From Rotaria sp. Silwood1 (lineage: Eukaryota; Rotifera; Eurotatoria; Philodinida; Philodinidae), in assembly GCA_905250075.1 (NCBI GenBank), contig CAJNOP010000134.1, forward strand, positions 1-64,000: a DNA stretch of 64,000 nucleotides. Direction: 5' to 3'. Shown here piece after piece: positions 22,793 through 34,473 of this stretch. Below the pieces are notes generated by a model. The model was not told the DNA's origin and did no database searches. It saw nothing but the letters and a program-made list of their open reading frames with translations. The position numbers and the translations under genes are program-made. The first letter of the stretch is position 1. The number at the start of each line of letters is the position of its first letter.

Positions 22793-25666
22793 CTGATGAA
22801 TAGAGAACTGCAATCTCTATCGTTACTGTAGATGTAATCATTGTTGTTAGTTTATCTTTTTGAAAATTCTGGTGACCTAGCCAATAGATACCTCTGGCTT
22901 CGTCAGTAGTTGCATTGCTGACGAAAGACAATCAACAAGTGGGTGCGAAACGTTGATTATCATTGTTTGTCGATGAAGATCTCTTATCTTGACTAAGGAG
23001 GGCACTAAGTCAATATTTCAAGCCATATTTATTTAAATAAAGAGAAGGACGAGTGAGAAAAGAAAGACAAAGATGAAAGTCTAGTTTATTTACATCTTGC
23101 AAAAACTACAAAGAGTGACAACTGAAGGTGAGTGTTTATTGATGAGAATGAGCTCGTCGATTGATGCATCTTCGATGAACATATTAAACTTTGTGTTAGT
23201 AGAGTGTGCGGTCCTAATTTTGCTGTAAGAAAATTTGACTTCTCAGTATTTAATCTATTACTCGACTAGATGACAACGCACAAAGACTACTTGTAATTCC
23301 CGGTATAGAGGAAACATTTCTGCATCAATTGATAGGCATCTAATCATAAATGAATGAGTATCTGTTTCATGAGAATTTCGACAATACAAGCAGATGCAAT
23401 TTCTATTATGTTCCTAATTTGCCCATTTCCACAAAAAACGGCATGTCTCTCAGAAAGAAATCCGATTTGATAGAACAGAGTGTCTCTGTTTGATTGAGAA
23501 GAAATCATTCAAGTCATTTTGTCACGGTGTATCAATGCCTTTTTTCTCAAAGCAAATCAAGTTCGTCTTCTCCACAGTCTTGTTCATGTAATACAGCTTT
23601 TCTTCTAGGAGACATGCCATTTTACGTGGGAATGGCAAATGAGAAGACAATAATTCAAAGCGTAAAAACATTAGAAACACAACAGAAAGTGTAAAAAATT
23701 GCGCCTGTTCATATTGATACGATTCTCACGGAAGAGAGATTCATTCTTTTATGATCAAATACATATGAACTGACGTAGAAAAGTTTGTTCTATTCTGAAA
23801 ACTATACAAATAGTCTGTGTACAATGTCAGATAGTCAAATTATAGATCAAACACAGCAAAGACAAACTTTTGTAGCAGAATTAGTACCACTCACTCTAAA
23901 TAGTGTCTTAGTTGAGAGTTGATTCAGCTGAGACAATGAGAAACATTCGTTTGAAGGTTCCCGAAGTACAAAGCGTTATTCAGCAGATATGAGCGAGACA
24001 TAGTAATCATTTCTGAGTTCATATTCGCTTATAGTCCAAAGAGTATCAAAAGTGAAGGAGTTATTGACCGCCGAAGATTTCGTTGGAGCCACAAGCGAAC
24101 ACTAAGGTCAATTCAGATTTTCCACCACTAGTTTCAACAGCCATTACTGTCAGTTTGAGATGTTCAAAAAGCCTGATTTGTAAGTCGAGAGACAAATAAC
24201 AGATACTTATGAACATAGGTACACGTCAGCTAGTCAATGATCTCCAATGCAATTTCTACAGTTTGACAAACTGAATATGCTTTTGTTGAACTAGAAAAAA
24301 AGAAATCAATTCGATCCAACTATGTTAAAATCTAGTATATTGATATCGGTTGTGTTTTTCAGGTACTAGAGTCGATACAATTGAAGTCACAGTGAATAAA
24401 ACAAAAGGTGTTACTGGTATAAGGACAAACGAAGCGAAAATTCAAAATGAACGAAACTGGAAAATCAGATAAGAACACAGGTATGTTCCATGTGATAGTC
24501 GGTCAAGACATTGTTTATCTTTTTCTCTCGACAGGGATTTGAATCGTTTTCTTAACAGTAGTGTACAAGTCGAAAACTAGACTCAGCTGAAAAAATGACT
24601 TTTCAAGTTTTAAATTTTTGTTCTCGTTCCGCAGGTTCGTGTACCACATCCTTTCGGTGCGCTCATCAATTAGCTTTTTGTGTTGACTTGATGTCTGAAT
24701 AAACAGTATTTTCTTTTTCGCACCTACTCTGCAAACCTCAACGGCCCTGATGGTGCCCCACGGCAAAATATGTTTTGAGTTTTGTTCACAAATTTTATTT
24801 GAGAATATTTTTAGCTACATCGAATATATCGAATTCTTCCTGTATAATTTACTTAAATGGCATCCCCGCAAAGATCACGAATGCAAATTTAATGTCTGTA
24901 GTTCATGAAATACAGACGGCCAACATTTCATCGAAAATCCAGAGAGAGAAGCAAACTTGAATATAATGTTTTCAAACTTCGAAACTCGTCTGTTCGATAG
25001 ATCCAACTTTTCGAGTGCTACACTTATGAAGCGCACTAAAACTACAATTTTTTGAAAAATTTTGAAATAGAGGATAGAAAACAATTACCAGTCCCTCGAA
25101 AAAGATGCGCGCATCAGAATACGGTAAGTCGCAGAAAATAAATTGCACTGAATGTTTATCACTAAATGTGTGTGTTTCTGGACAAAAAAACCTACAAAGT
25201 AATACAAAGTAACGATGAAAAGTGGCCTTAATCTTCAAAAACCAATCTTTTTTCAGAAAGTAAAAAAAAATCACTTTAGTCTCGTCCAGACAGAACCAAC
25301 AGTGGCTGAAGTATTGAGAAAGTTTCGAGAATCATAGAAATACTGTCACACAAGTTTCGTTCAGATCGGTCGATTAAGATAAGCTCATGTTCTTCTTATC
25401 CAAAAACACTCAGAAGCGACGACAACCGTACAAGTGGATCTGTAAATGTTTTACTTATAACCAAAAAGAAATCTGACGTTTTGATATCGCTAAAATAGGA
25501 GATATGAAGGCAAGAGGCATCATTGGAAGGACATCAAAGTGACTCGTCGTTGTTTTCACGATAACAGAACATGTGACATTTTGTTTGTGATCGCCCAAGG
25601 AGATCACCAAAATCTTCTGATCAAGAATAGTCTACTACGATAAGATCTACTTCTGTTTCATTGTAG
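22793..25666. other. non-genic stretch upstream of the NHL exon
   Basis: Several short pieces look faintly coding (for example a minus-strand peptide EHLKLTVMAVETSGGKSELT near 24160 and a plus-strand VDTIEVTVNKTKGVTGIRTN near 24370), but none has clear splice sites or a known family. Upstream exons of the NHL gene are expected here and were not found. Confidence 0.35.
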
Positions 25667-26583
25667 CTCTCCCAAACATTTCTCCCAACGCCAGATGGAC
25701 ACAAAACGGCATCATTATCGCTGGTGGTCACGGAAAAGGCAATGCACTCAATCAACTTCACCACCCTTGCGGTCTCTATGTGGATGATGATCAAAGTATT
25801 TTAATTGCTGATCATTATAATCATCGAATTGTGGAATGGAAGTGTGGTGCAACGAATGGTCAAGTAATAGCCGGTGGAAACGGACCAGGAAATCGGAATG
25901 ATCAGTTGTATTGTCCATCAGATATAATTGTTGACAAAGAGACAAATAGTCTTATCATCTGTGATCGATACAACCGACGAGTGATGCGATGGCCTCGTCA
26001 AAGTGGCACTAGTGGAGCAGTGATAATCGAGGATATCTCTTGTTTTGGCCTGGCAATGGATGACCAGCGATTTCTCTATGTCTCTGATTATCAAAATCAT
26101 CAAGTAAGGCGATATCGATTAGGCGAGACGAATGGAACAGTAGTGGCGGGCAGCAATGAACAAGATAAACGTCTCGATCAACTCTCTCATCCTCACGATA
26201 TCTTTGTCGATCGAGATCACTCGGTCTATGTGTCGGACAACAACAATCATCGTGTGATGAAGTGGATGAAGAATGCGAAAGAAGGAATTGTCGTTGCTGG
26301 TGGTCGAGGCCAAGGAAATGATCTCACGGAATTGTCCTGTCCTGCAGGGGTGCTCGTCGATTCCTTAGGCACCGTCTATGTTGCAGATTGTAGCAATCAT
26401 CGAGTGATGCGTTGGTGCAAAGGAGCCACACAGGGAGATGTGATTGTGGGCGGAAAAGATCAAGAACAACACGCATATCTATTGAATTGTCCTACGGGTT
26501 TGTCATTCGATCGATATGGTAATCTCTATGTCGCCGATTGGGCAAACCATCAAGTAAAACAATTCTTCATCGAAACAAATTGA
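25667..26583 (+). CDS. NHL-repeat protein, last exon
   Basis: Acceptor TTCATTGTAG is followed by an uninterrupted frame to TGA at 26581. It contains about five NHL blades, each with a GG-N/H-G-x-G-N-x-x-x-QL-x-x-P segment, a V/I-D strand and a Y-V-A/S-D-x-x-N-H-R/Q-V-x-R/K-W/F end (for example LYVADWANHQVKQFF at the C terminus). The blades form a beta-propeller for protein or RNA binding, or may be secreted. This sort of protein is expanded in bdelloids, often with extra N-terminal domains. The 5' exons are not identified, so the full domain order is unknown. A polyadenylation hexamer follows at 26615. The frame is intact and the codon usage consistent. Confidence 0.85.
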
Positions 26584-26614
26584 CTATGTTTGTTTTTGAG
26601 AATGATTTTTAGTG

Positions 26615-26620
26615 AATAAA
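26615..26620 (+). terminator. polyadenylation signal AATAAA of the NHL gene
   Basis: A canonical AATAAA lies about 30 bp after the stop codon of the NHL frame. Confidence 0.6.
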
Positions 26621-27090
26621 AGGATACCCGCGTCCTTGATCACGGCTGCTTCAGTCTCATAACCACTCATACACGAACAGTAAAAACCCATATGCACGAC
26701 GGACATACATAGCATATGTGTGCTGACTCGAGGAACCTGTCGTGTTGCTCCCACCACCAGTTAGATTAAGGAGGATAGTCGCGATGCCGGAATCTTCGGC
26801 ATCTTCTCCGTATTGTAGAGAATGGCACGAAGAGTTGTTCAACTGTTAAATTACGAACTAGTTTGGGTTCTATGATATTTTATGTCGAAGAAAAGCAGCA
26901 GAAGTTATAGAATTTATCCTCTACAAACTGTATTCGGTGTTATTTAACATTGTAGAACAGAAGGCTTTTATAAAGCATTCTGTGATTCAATCAACAGACT
27001 TTGCTTCCTACAATTTTGTTTTGGTTTTTCAATCGCTTTCTCCAAGTTATAAACAAGTACCTAAGATACTTTTTTGTCTTAATTCGATTG
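26621..27090. other. spacer
   Basis: Nothing recognisable. Confidence 0.4.
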
Positions 27091-27173
27091 AGTGTGTGGG
27101 TGTGGGTGTGCGGGGTGTGAGCTTGAGATGTGGGTGTTAGCGTCGATCTTCTTATGACCCACACCCATACCCT
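27091..27173. repeat. paired telomere-like tract
   Basis: G arm AGTGTGTGGGTGTGGGTGTG plus a second GATGTGGGTGT; C arm ACCCACACCCATACCCT. It is followed only 47 bp later by another pair. Confidence 0.85.
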
Positions 27174-27219
27174 GCATGTTCACTGTGTCTTTGATTAAAT
27201 GAAATATTTTTGCAGCATC

Positions 27220-27271
27220 GTGTGGGTGTGAATCTTGTTTGCACTGGCATTGAGACCCACACTCACACCCT
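27220..27271. repeat. paired telomere-like tract
   Basis: G arm GTGTGGGTGTG, C arm ACCCACACTCACACCCT, spacer about 25 bp. Confidence 0.85.
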
Positions 27272-27785
27272 TTATGAACTGAATAATTTTGTTCAAATAC
27301 TTTCAGATTCAATTATTTATTTGTATCATTTCTATCATCTTTTTCTTAATGTTAGTCGAAAAGAACATATGTTGCATTTCATGTCTGATTGAAGATTATT
27401 TTTCATTACTGCTGTCTGATTCTAATCTCTTCATCATTTGATATTTTCATGTCTTTCTTCAGGTAAACACATGTTAATATTTTTAATAATAAATTAGTGT
27501 AATTATAATTTAGTTTCATAATTTTTTTAATGAATACCGACTCATGTCTTGCATATAGCTATTTCTAATTTTTGCAATTGGTTATTGAAGAAAAAAAACA
27601 ATTCTATTTCTAATTATATCATTTTTCATTTATAATAAATTCAGTAGACTCGAGTTCGTTTTTTATCATACTTTCGCATAGTATATATGAAACAAAAGAA
27701 CGAGCATATTTCTCTGTTGCTCGTTGTGTTTATTACTTGTAGATGATTGTGCAATTTCAAGAAGAAATTGCAAACATGAAACATA
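27272..27785. other. AT-rich spacer
   Basis: Nothing recognisable. Confidence 0.4.
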
Positions 27786-27854
27786 CCAGTGAGTAATTTT
27801 GATCCACTGACCTTTGAATTATGAGCTGTACGCGCTACTTCTGCGCCACGCTGC
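27786..27854 (-). tRNA. degenerate tRNA-Met(CAT)-like sequence or SINE head
   Basis: On the minus strand TGGCGCAGAAGTAGCGCG forms a D arm, CTCATAA is an anticodon loop with CAT, and AGGTC then AGTGGATCAAAATTACT forms a variable region and a T arm closed by G-U pairs. The anticodon stem and acceptor stem have several mismatches, so this is probably a tRNA pseudogene or the head of a tRNA-derived SINE rather than a working tRNA. Confidence 0.5.
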
Positions 27855-28347
27855 ATATATTTGCTCTCTAGTGAATAATACAAGGTTATTTTATCTTTCG
27901 TTACGAAATATTTATCGACCAAAATAAGCAAGTCAGCATAGTAGATTTGCCAAAGAACAAAATAGCGGTTATTTTCTTGGAGATTTCATATTTATACACT
28001 TATTTATTCAATATTAATAATATTTAGTGGTGATAAGTATTAGATTGAAAAGTCTATAACTATTTGTTATGTTTCCCTTCATTGGTCACCATATGATACA
28101 ATCGCAGGAATCTTTCAACAACTTATCTGAATTCTTTCTTGTATTTCTTAAAGATGAACACAAATAACATAGAAATGCTTGCTACATCCGTCACTCCATC
28201 TTTTGTTGTTTGCCTGATTTGGATCTTAATTATTTCAGTTTTAACTGTGACATACTACTATTAATTTATATATTCTCGATTGAATATATTTTCTACTATT
28301 AATTATAAATTATAACATAGATATTTATATTTATTGACTTGTAGATA
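27855..28347. other. AT-rich spacer
   Basis: Nothing recognisable. Confidence 0.4.
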
Positions 28348-29436
28348 TCAGTTGAAAATAATCTTCAACAGCATGTAGATAAAATAATAATTGCCAGAGA
28401 ATGAACATCTTGTAATATCAACTTTTATTTCTCGCGTATTTTTCGTTTGTTGATTGACATAGATGATTTTTTCATTGTCACAATCAAGTAAAAGTTCAAT
28501 TTCAAACATAGTTTGACATCTCATATCCAGACAGTCTTTATTAGTTGATGAATCAGCGTGAAGATGGATTGTTTCGTCATCAGTGCGCCAACCATATGTT
28601 GATATCTTCATGTCAGTTTCATTCTGTGAGATTGATTTGGCTTTCGATATTATAACCAAAGCAATAGTATGTGGTTGTTTTTTTCTTTACAAACAATCGA
28701 ATTTTATGTTTACCCGATGAATATTCACATATTTCACGTACAAATGCATCACTTCTCCTTGGATCGATATGTATAGCCATACAACCATTCTCTTCAATAC
28801 GAACATTACCAATTGATTCTCCAAAGTTGTCATTCTGTTTTATATGTGACTTTGTTTCAGAGATACATCTTTAAGTGACAAGGATTTTTGTTGGATCTTC
28901 ATAAATATTAATCAAGGAAGAAATAGTATTTAGATCAAGTTTATTTTTTCTAACATAGTTGTCCATGCACAAAGATCATTTTCAACATGGTCATTATCAA
29001 TATGAGCTTTTCGTAATTGTTCAGAAAGATCATACAACTCTTTCAATACTTTTCCTTAACATACGCATTATTATTTTTGACAAATAAATTCATCATTTCA
29101 ATTCTATTTACCTGTATGTGAACAAATCAATTTTTTGATCTGTTGTCGTGTTTTTTCTACTGCTTGTTGAATTTTTATAATCGGATCTTGTTCCCATTTG
29201 TTGATTTGCGTAAGAAGAAAATGATGATTCTTCGCGTGATTGCTGTGATCAGTAATTGTTTGTTCTAGAACATCATGTTCAAGAACAATTATATCTAATT
29301 GATCACTAAGCATGTCTCGATGTTCATTAGCATGATTTCCACAAAATATTTCTGAACATCCTTCACATTTGAAAATATCCACACCTTTATTATTGCACGT
29401 GACACATGGCGCTTTTGTCGACGTTGAAGACGCCAT
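28348..29436 (-). pseudogene. B-box zinc-finger family gene, frame-broken
   Basis: Exon 1 (29436-29112) starts MASSTSTKAPCVTCNNKGVD and has a B-box-like Cys/His cluster (CVTC, CEGC, FCGNH, HRDML) followed by a helical region. Donor ACAG|GTAAAT joins in phase to acceptor GTTAAG, exon 2 beginning KVLKELYDLSEQLRKAHIDN. From about 28960 on, the C-terminal sandwich-like domain typical of this bdelloid family (EYSSGKHKIRLFVKKKTTTY, then TDDETIHLHADSS and LLLDCDNEKIIYVNQQTKNT) is split over three frames by small indels. B-box proteins are scaffold or ubiquitin-ligase partners. Either a recent pseudogene or an assembly with indel errors. Confidence 0.7.
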
Positions 29437-29963
29437 GAAAAAGAATTCTCTCCTATTGTAAATAATGAAAACAAAACAAGACTCGTTCTCTATTATGTTT
29501 TGCATTCGAACGACAAAAGGTAAAGAAAAGAAAGAGAATTTTATGTTGAATGCAAGCATGTGATATTGTTATTACGATCTTTCAGCTTAACACACTTTCT
29601 TGATAACTTATTTTGTTGCGTATACTTGTCGAAGAATAATATAACATCATAGTGGTCAATTCAATTGAATCTCGTCAACAAATTTTCAGATAGATGAGAG
29701 ACTAATTTGTTCTGAAAATGACTCTTTTAATGTCAATAAATACCTCATGCGTTTATTTCTTTGACATATTGTAATAAAAAAATGAACAACGAACCTTGTT
29801 TTCTCTGGGTAAGTGTCCATCGAACAATGAATTTCAGCATTATGTTGAATCAAAAAACGCAATTATTAATCTTATTTCACTGATATATCCCATGTTATTG
29901 TAGTAATAGAAAAAATTCTATTTTGATTTGAGACAATTTATAACAAATGCTATTTCAATTGTG
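29437..29963. other. upstream region of the B-box gene
   Basis: No element that I can support. Confidence 0.35.
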
Positions 29964-30025
29964 AGATGTGGGTATGGGGGTTATTTTACTGCATTCAAAC
30001 ACACACCCACGCCTACACCCGACCC
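29964..30025. repeat. paired telomere-like tract, copy A
   Basis: GATGTGGGTATGGGGG, the spacer TTATTTTACTGCATTCAA, then ACACACCCACGCCTACACCC. Its spacer reappears inverted at 30107-30162. Confidence 0.85.
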
Positions 30026-30106
30026 TTTTTAGGAAAATGATGCGTACTTTTTTCCGCAGGATATTAGCGAGTAGAATCGCGTAAAAAATCAAAAAAAATT
30101 TGTTTT

Positions 30107-30162
30107 GTGGGGTGTAGGTGTGTGTTTGAATGCAGTAAAATAACCTCCGCCCCCAACACCCT
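30107..30162. repeat. paired telomere-like tract, copy B (inverted copy of 29964-30025)
   Basis: GTGGGGTGTAGGTGTGTG, the spacer TTGAATGCAGTAAAATAA, then CCGCCCCCAACACCCT. The spacer is the exact reverse complement of copy A's, so the two form an outer inverted repeat around about 80 bp. Confidence 0.85.
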
Positions 30163-30848
30163 TTTATTTTTTCATTTTATGTTACATATTTGTCGATTTA
30201 CTTTCATTCAAGAACATATGGTAAAATTTTCAGCCCAATCAGATAAAAATTCGGATAGGTCGTAATGTACTCAAGTGAAAACGGAGTCTTCTGTATAACT
30301 CTCGCAAACTCATCGAAATCGAAAAATTCCAAAAACGACCAGAGGCATAGAGACGACGAGTATATGATAAAAATTCTAGATCTCTACGACCCTGATAAGT
30401 GGATGAACCAGAATCGTCGAAAAAGAGGTATAGTCTAACTTTAAAATAAAAGCTTATTCATGAAACATAACTGTCATTCTTCTTGTTCACCGTAAGCAAT
30501 CTGATTGTGTCACTATCTGTTCCATTTTCAATGCGAAGAAAGAGTGAGAAAAACATTTTTAATGAGAGTATGCTGTTCTGTTGTCGTTTTCCTGTTTCTC
30601 AAGAGAAAGAACCGAATAGAAAGGAAAAACAAAAGAAGAAAGTAAACATCTTATTTGCACATTCAAGTAAAGGCACACGCGTACAATAAATACCATTTAC
30701 ATTTGCTATTGCTTTTATTTTTCTTTGAAAAATAGGAACAGAACAGCAACAACCACGAACAGAAGGAAAGTAGAAAATAAAAAAATTCATTTGTGCCAGT
30801 TTTTTTACAAAGTGAAAATCAAGAGTGAACGAAAGTACCGATCATATA
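30163..30848. other. spacer upstream of the WWE gene
   Basis: No gene I can support. The short frame at 30483-30689 lacks family features. The promoter of the WWE-ART gene should lie here. Confidence 0.35.
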
Positions 30849-31679
30849 ATGAACACTGCCTCTTCTTCTTTTTTTCCTCCTCGTGCTCCTGTTCTCCTTC
30901 GCCTACGTAACTTCCAGGGGTACTGGAACTCTGCTGCTGACCCGTGGTCTTCTAACGCAGAAGAATGGAGTAAGTTCACGGACGTCGCAAACGAGATCAT
31001 CGAGGATGCACTCAACGCCAAGAAACTTCAGGTAGAGATCGACGACAGCTACATCATCAACTTGAAAGACCGAGTGCAGTACAGGAAGGACGGCACACAG
31101 AAACAGTGTCCGATCGAGAGAGTCCAACTCCACACTGACACGAGCAACGTGCACATCCGAGAAGACAGATTCTCATTGCCTGCCGCTGTTGCCTCTACTT
31201 CGACTTTCACATCAACTGAAGACACACTCTCTGTTATTGACGGAGATTTTCGCTATACATACTGGATAGTGGAGCTGAAGAACAAGCACAGGACTCTTGG
31301 CTTTGTGGTTCAAGCAGCTTCAAAAGGAATTCTTGTGGAAGGTACCGCCCTCGGCAAGGCCAAGGAGGTGAAATGGCTGGCTGAGCAACTGTTGACAGTC
31401 AAGTACCATGGAGACAACGAAGAAGCGGATGGTGATCATGTAGCTATTCCCAATGTAATCAGCGAGACTTGTGTCTATCTGTACTCGAAGGAGTGTTTCT
31501 AGTACAAGGAGCTGAATCGAGCGATGCGAGAACCGAATAAGATCACTTGTGAGCAGATGATGACACTGGGACCGTTCGCCTTCCTGCTAGATCAGTATTT
31601 GGTTCACAAATCGAGAGGCACTTATCAAACTATTTACCACGGTCTCACGCTCACAGATGAATAGCGAAAAGAGTTTATG
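30849..31679 (+). pseudogene. WWE domain-ADP-ribosyltransferase, nonsense-broken and truncated
   Basis: From ATG at 30849 a WWE domain spans about residues 15-100 (FQGYWNSAADPWSSNAEEWS, IEDALNAKK, YRKDGTQKQCPIERVQL). WWE domains bind ADP-ribose or poly-ADP-ribose chains. A linker follows, then the start of an arginine-specific mono-ADP-ribosyltransferase domain (ETCVYLYSKECF, then YKELNRAMRE, TLGPFAFLLDQYLVH, YQTIYHGLTLTDE). A TAG at 31501 interrupts the frame just as this domain begins, and a second TAG lies near 31662. The catalytic half with the R-S-ExE residues is absent. The sequence stops resembling the family shortly before a telomere-like C tract at 31749. WWE-ART genes are common in bdelloids. 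This copy cannot be catalytic. The GC content is higher than in its surroundings. Confidence 0.8.
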
Positions 31680-31748
31680 AGAAACATGAAGTTAAATTCC
31701 GTTACTTCGACTAGCAGAAGTTTATATAAGAGAGTATTCACAACTACA

Positions 31749-31768
31749 GCCACCGACATCCACACCCT
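31749..31768. repeat. single telomere-like C tract
   Basis: GCCACCGACATCCACACCCT with no matching G arm nearby. It lies about 85 bp after the point where the WWE-ART reading ends. Confidence 0.5.
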
Positions 31769-32392
31769 ATGTTAGAAAAATTATCATTAAAGATTTGCTT
31801 GTTGTTTTCAGCATAGGCAAAAATGAAGAATTATAATAGACAAGAATACTGCGAGATGCTGAAATTATCAGAATATTTCTTTAGAAACCGTCGACTTTTT
31901 TTATATCAAAACTTTAGCTGAAAAATGTTTGAGACGAACCTTTATTTTTCTGTTACTCTTGCATTGCATTTCATACTAAGTCATCATGAAAACTTCTGTA
32001 TCCAATAAAATTCATCTGAATTTATGAATTCAGCAATAAATCCTAATAGCTTTTATGGAACTGCAGTAAAGAATAGATATTGAACCATGAACCCATTTTT
32101 AGTTCCAAGTTGTAATTGATTGAACATTGAATTTGTTGCTTGAGTATAGTAAATATTCTACAAAAACAATTCCGCATATTTCTCTTCTATTTACTATGAT
32201 TTCATTATAACCTTTTATGCATTATCGATCTTTTCGGTTTTAGTAACTTAGAAAAATGAGTATCTAAATGGCAATTGAGATGTTCAAACACTTAATCTTT
32301 ACGAATCGAAACCGATTAGTCCAGATGCTATATATCATGAAAAATTATCTACTCGATTGTTTCTTTGTCTATTACTTATGTTCTTCATTACT
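31769..32392. other. AT-rich spacer
   Basis: Nothing recognisable. Confidence 0.4.
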
Positions 32393-32401
32393 ATTCTTAT
32401 T

Positions 32402-33290
32402 GGGTGGGGAGTGTTTTGAGCACCAAAAATGGAGTGAAATGAGCACCAAATTAAGTATTTGTGAAAAGAGCACCAAATAAAGAGTGAAATGAGCACCAAA
32501 ATTGATTATATGTGAAAAGAGCACCAAATAAAGAGTGAAATGAGCACCAAATTTGTTTATATGTGAAATAAGAAAATAAATAATGTCATCACACAGAACA
32601 ACATGAAGAACACAAAAAGGTAATAAATGCATGTTATGTAAATATGATTATTATGAAAAAAATTTTTTATGATAACAGAGCAGTTCGAACTTTTTTCGAC
32701 CTGCCTTTGCCACGTTGTTTACCCAAAACCTGTAAGCGAGTTTTATCATTAATTTCGTATTTGTTGAGAAGCATACCCAAATCAATTGAATGTTTGCATA
32801 CATAAGATTTCAACCCACTTGGACATGTACATGAATTAAGTGGGCATACAAGCCAGCAAGATTTCAACCAAATAACCAACTCGTCGAATGATGTCCACTG
32901 TTGAAGTTGATACATTATGCTGCTTTAAAATAATATCAGCTTCGTTGAGTGTATTGACGATATTTAAAATTTGATATTGTTTGCTTGACATGTTTTTGCT
33001 ACTGGAATTTTTATTTTTTTCTACACTTTTTTTATATACAAATCATTACTCCAATTAATTAGATTATTTATGAATTGTCATTGGATTAATGAATATGAGT
33101 AGAGCTTATCACAATTTAATAGCTAAGTACCTATGAACTGCAGTCGTAATTCGTTTAAATCTTAATTGAAACCTTTTGTACTGTTCTGTTCAGTTGGTGC
33201 TCATTTCACCCTTTTTTAGTGCTCTTTTCACATATAATCAATTTGGTGCTCATTTCACTCTTTTTTTGGTGCTCAAAACACATTTCTTCC
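32402..33290. mobile_element. MULE-type transposon remnant with 9-bp target duplication
   Basis: The 889-bp element is bounded by direct repeats ATTCTTATT (32393-32401 and 33291-33299). Its ends are inverted: GTGTTTTGAGCACC starting 10 bp in on the left, GGTGCTCAAAACAC ending 10 bp before the right end, with the outer bases less conserved. The left end carries three tandem units of AGTGAAATGAGCACCAAA / GTGAAAAGAGCACC and the right end two. A nine-base duplication and a SWIM-domain relic fit the Mutator (MULE) superfamily. Most of the transposase has been lost. Confidence 0.88.
32667..32915 (-). pseudogene. MULE transposase C-terminal relic with SWIM zinc finger
   Basis: The peptide ends in a SWIM motif (CTCPSGLKSYVCKHSIDLGM: C-x-C ... 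C-x-H) followed by a basic tail GKQRGKGRSKKVRTALL, as at the C terminus of MULE transposases. Upstream, a one-base shift separates it from a 50-residue piece that opens MSSKQYQILNIVNTLNEADI. The catalytic DDE core is absent. Confidence 0.75.
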
Positions 33291-33299
33291 ATTCTTATT

Positions 33300-33860
33300 T
33301 ATGCTTTTTTTTTTCATCGCGTACAATGAATATTACGATACGAAGTTTTACTAAGAATAAATTCAAAAAGCTTTTTATTTTTCATCAAGTTTGCCGAAGT
33401 AAATTTGTTTCTCAAGAATAGATCGATGAAACTTATACTACAATTGTTTCATTTCTCTCAGGGATGCACACAATCAATTCAAGTCATTTAATTTAGTGAG
33501 TCTTTCAGCAAAGTCTCAAAATAATTTTTAAGAAAGAAATGTTGTCAAAAAGTGGAAAGCATTTTCTACCGTTCCAATGTTGAAAAAATGTTCATTTTCT
33601 AGAGCCCATCGTTTACCGTTGGTTTTCGAAACATTTTCCACTGAGTACTATTTGCTCTCCATTTGAAAAAGTCAGTGATTGTTCTAGTGCAAGAAATACA
33701 TACAAAAAAGACAAAAGAATCATAAGAACAGTTTCATAAAAAGAAAATTCGTTGGTAATGTATTAAAATCTTATTTGTTAAATTGTGCGTATCGTTTGTA
33801 ATTTGTTAGTTTGTTTTATGTTTATAAAGAGTAAATACAATGATAAAACATTAGCACAGC
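33300..33860. other. spacer and probable 3' untranslated region of the small gene
   Basis: Nothing recognisable. Confidence 0.4.
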
Positions 33861-34389
33861 TTAGAAATAACAGCAACATCCCCCGTATCCTCCGTAGCCG
33901 TATGTTCCGTATCCTGCAATACCTACAATGCAAGCGAAAAAGTTTTTGTCGATTAAAAAAATATTCAAGAATCGATGGTGATCTTATTACCGAAATTAGC
34001 GCAGGGGCATGCTACTGGTGTTGCAACAGCCATTGGTAAAGCGCTATTAAGTAAGAGACAAAGAACTCGTTTAAAGTTTTATTTCACGACATCACATAAA
34101 TGATCTTACCACATGCCAACAGGGGAAGCTTGAGGTATAAAGATGGCACGGATTTTAGGAGGAAGTGGCTTTTGTCGATATCGGCGTCGTCGACGAATAG
34201 TTGTAGAAGTAAAATTATCTAAGTAATAAGAAATCAAAAGAGTGTAACATATCTATATTGATATGTGAAATATGTCGAAAACAATACAAGTTATCCATGA
34301 TTACCTGTTGGAAATGGCTCAATAAAAGCCGGAGGAGGAATATCAGGAGGAGGCACAGGAGGGGCACGTTTGCTTCGTCTGTTTCCCAT
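33861..34389 (-). CDS. complete four-exon gene for a 102-residue unknown protein
   Basis: Exons 34389-34305, 34218-34110, 34043-33991 and 33922-33861 are joined by GT-AG introns of 86, 66 and 68 bp, and every junction keeps phase to a single stop. The protein starts MGNRRSKRAPPVPPPDIPPP. G2 with S6 fits an N-myristoylation site next to basic residues, so membrane anchoring is plausible. A Pro-rich segment follows, then a basic run IRRRRRYRQKPLPPK, a small hydrophobic Ala/Val/Pro/Cys part and a Gly/Tyr tail ending GYGGYGGCCCYF. No known domain is recognised. The PPxPPP runs could bind SH3 or WW domains. The exact closure of four exons argues strongly that it is real. Confidence 0.8.
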
Positions 34390-34473
34390 GTTTCTTTGTC
34401 GTTAAATAGCTATTATGATGCCTAGAATTAATGTAGAGAGATTGAGAGTCAGAGAACCTTATTCTGCCGAATA

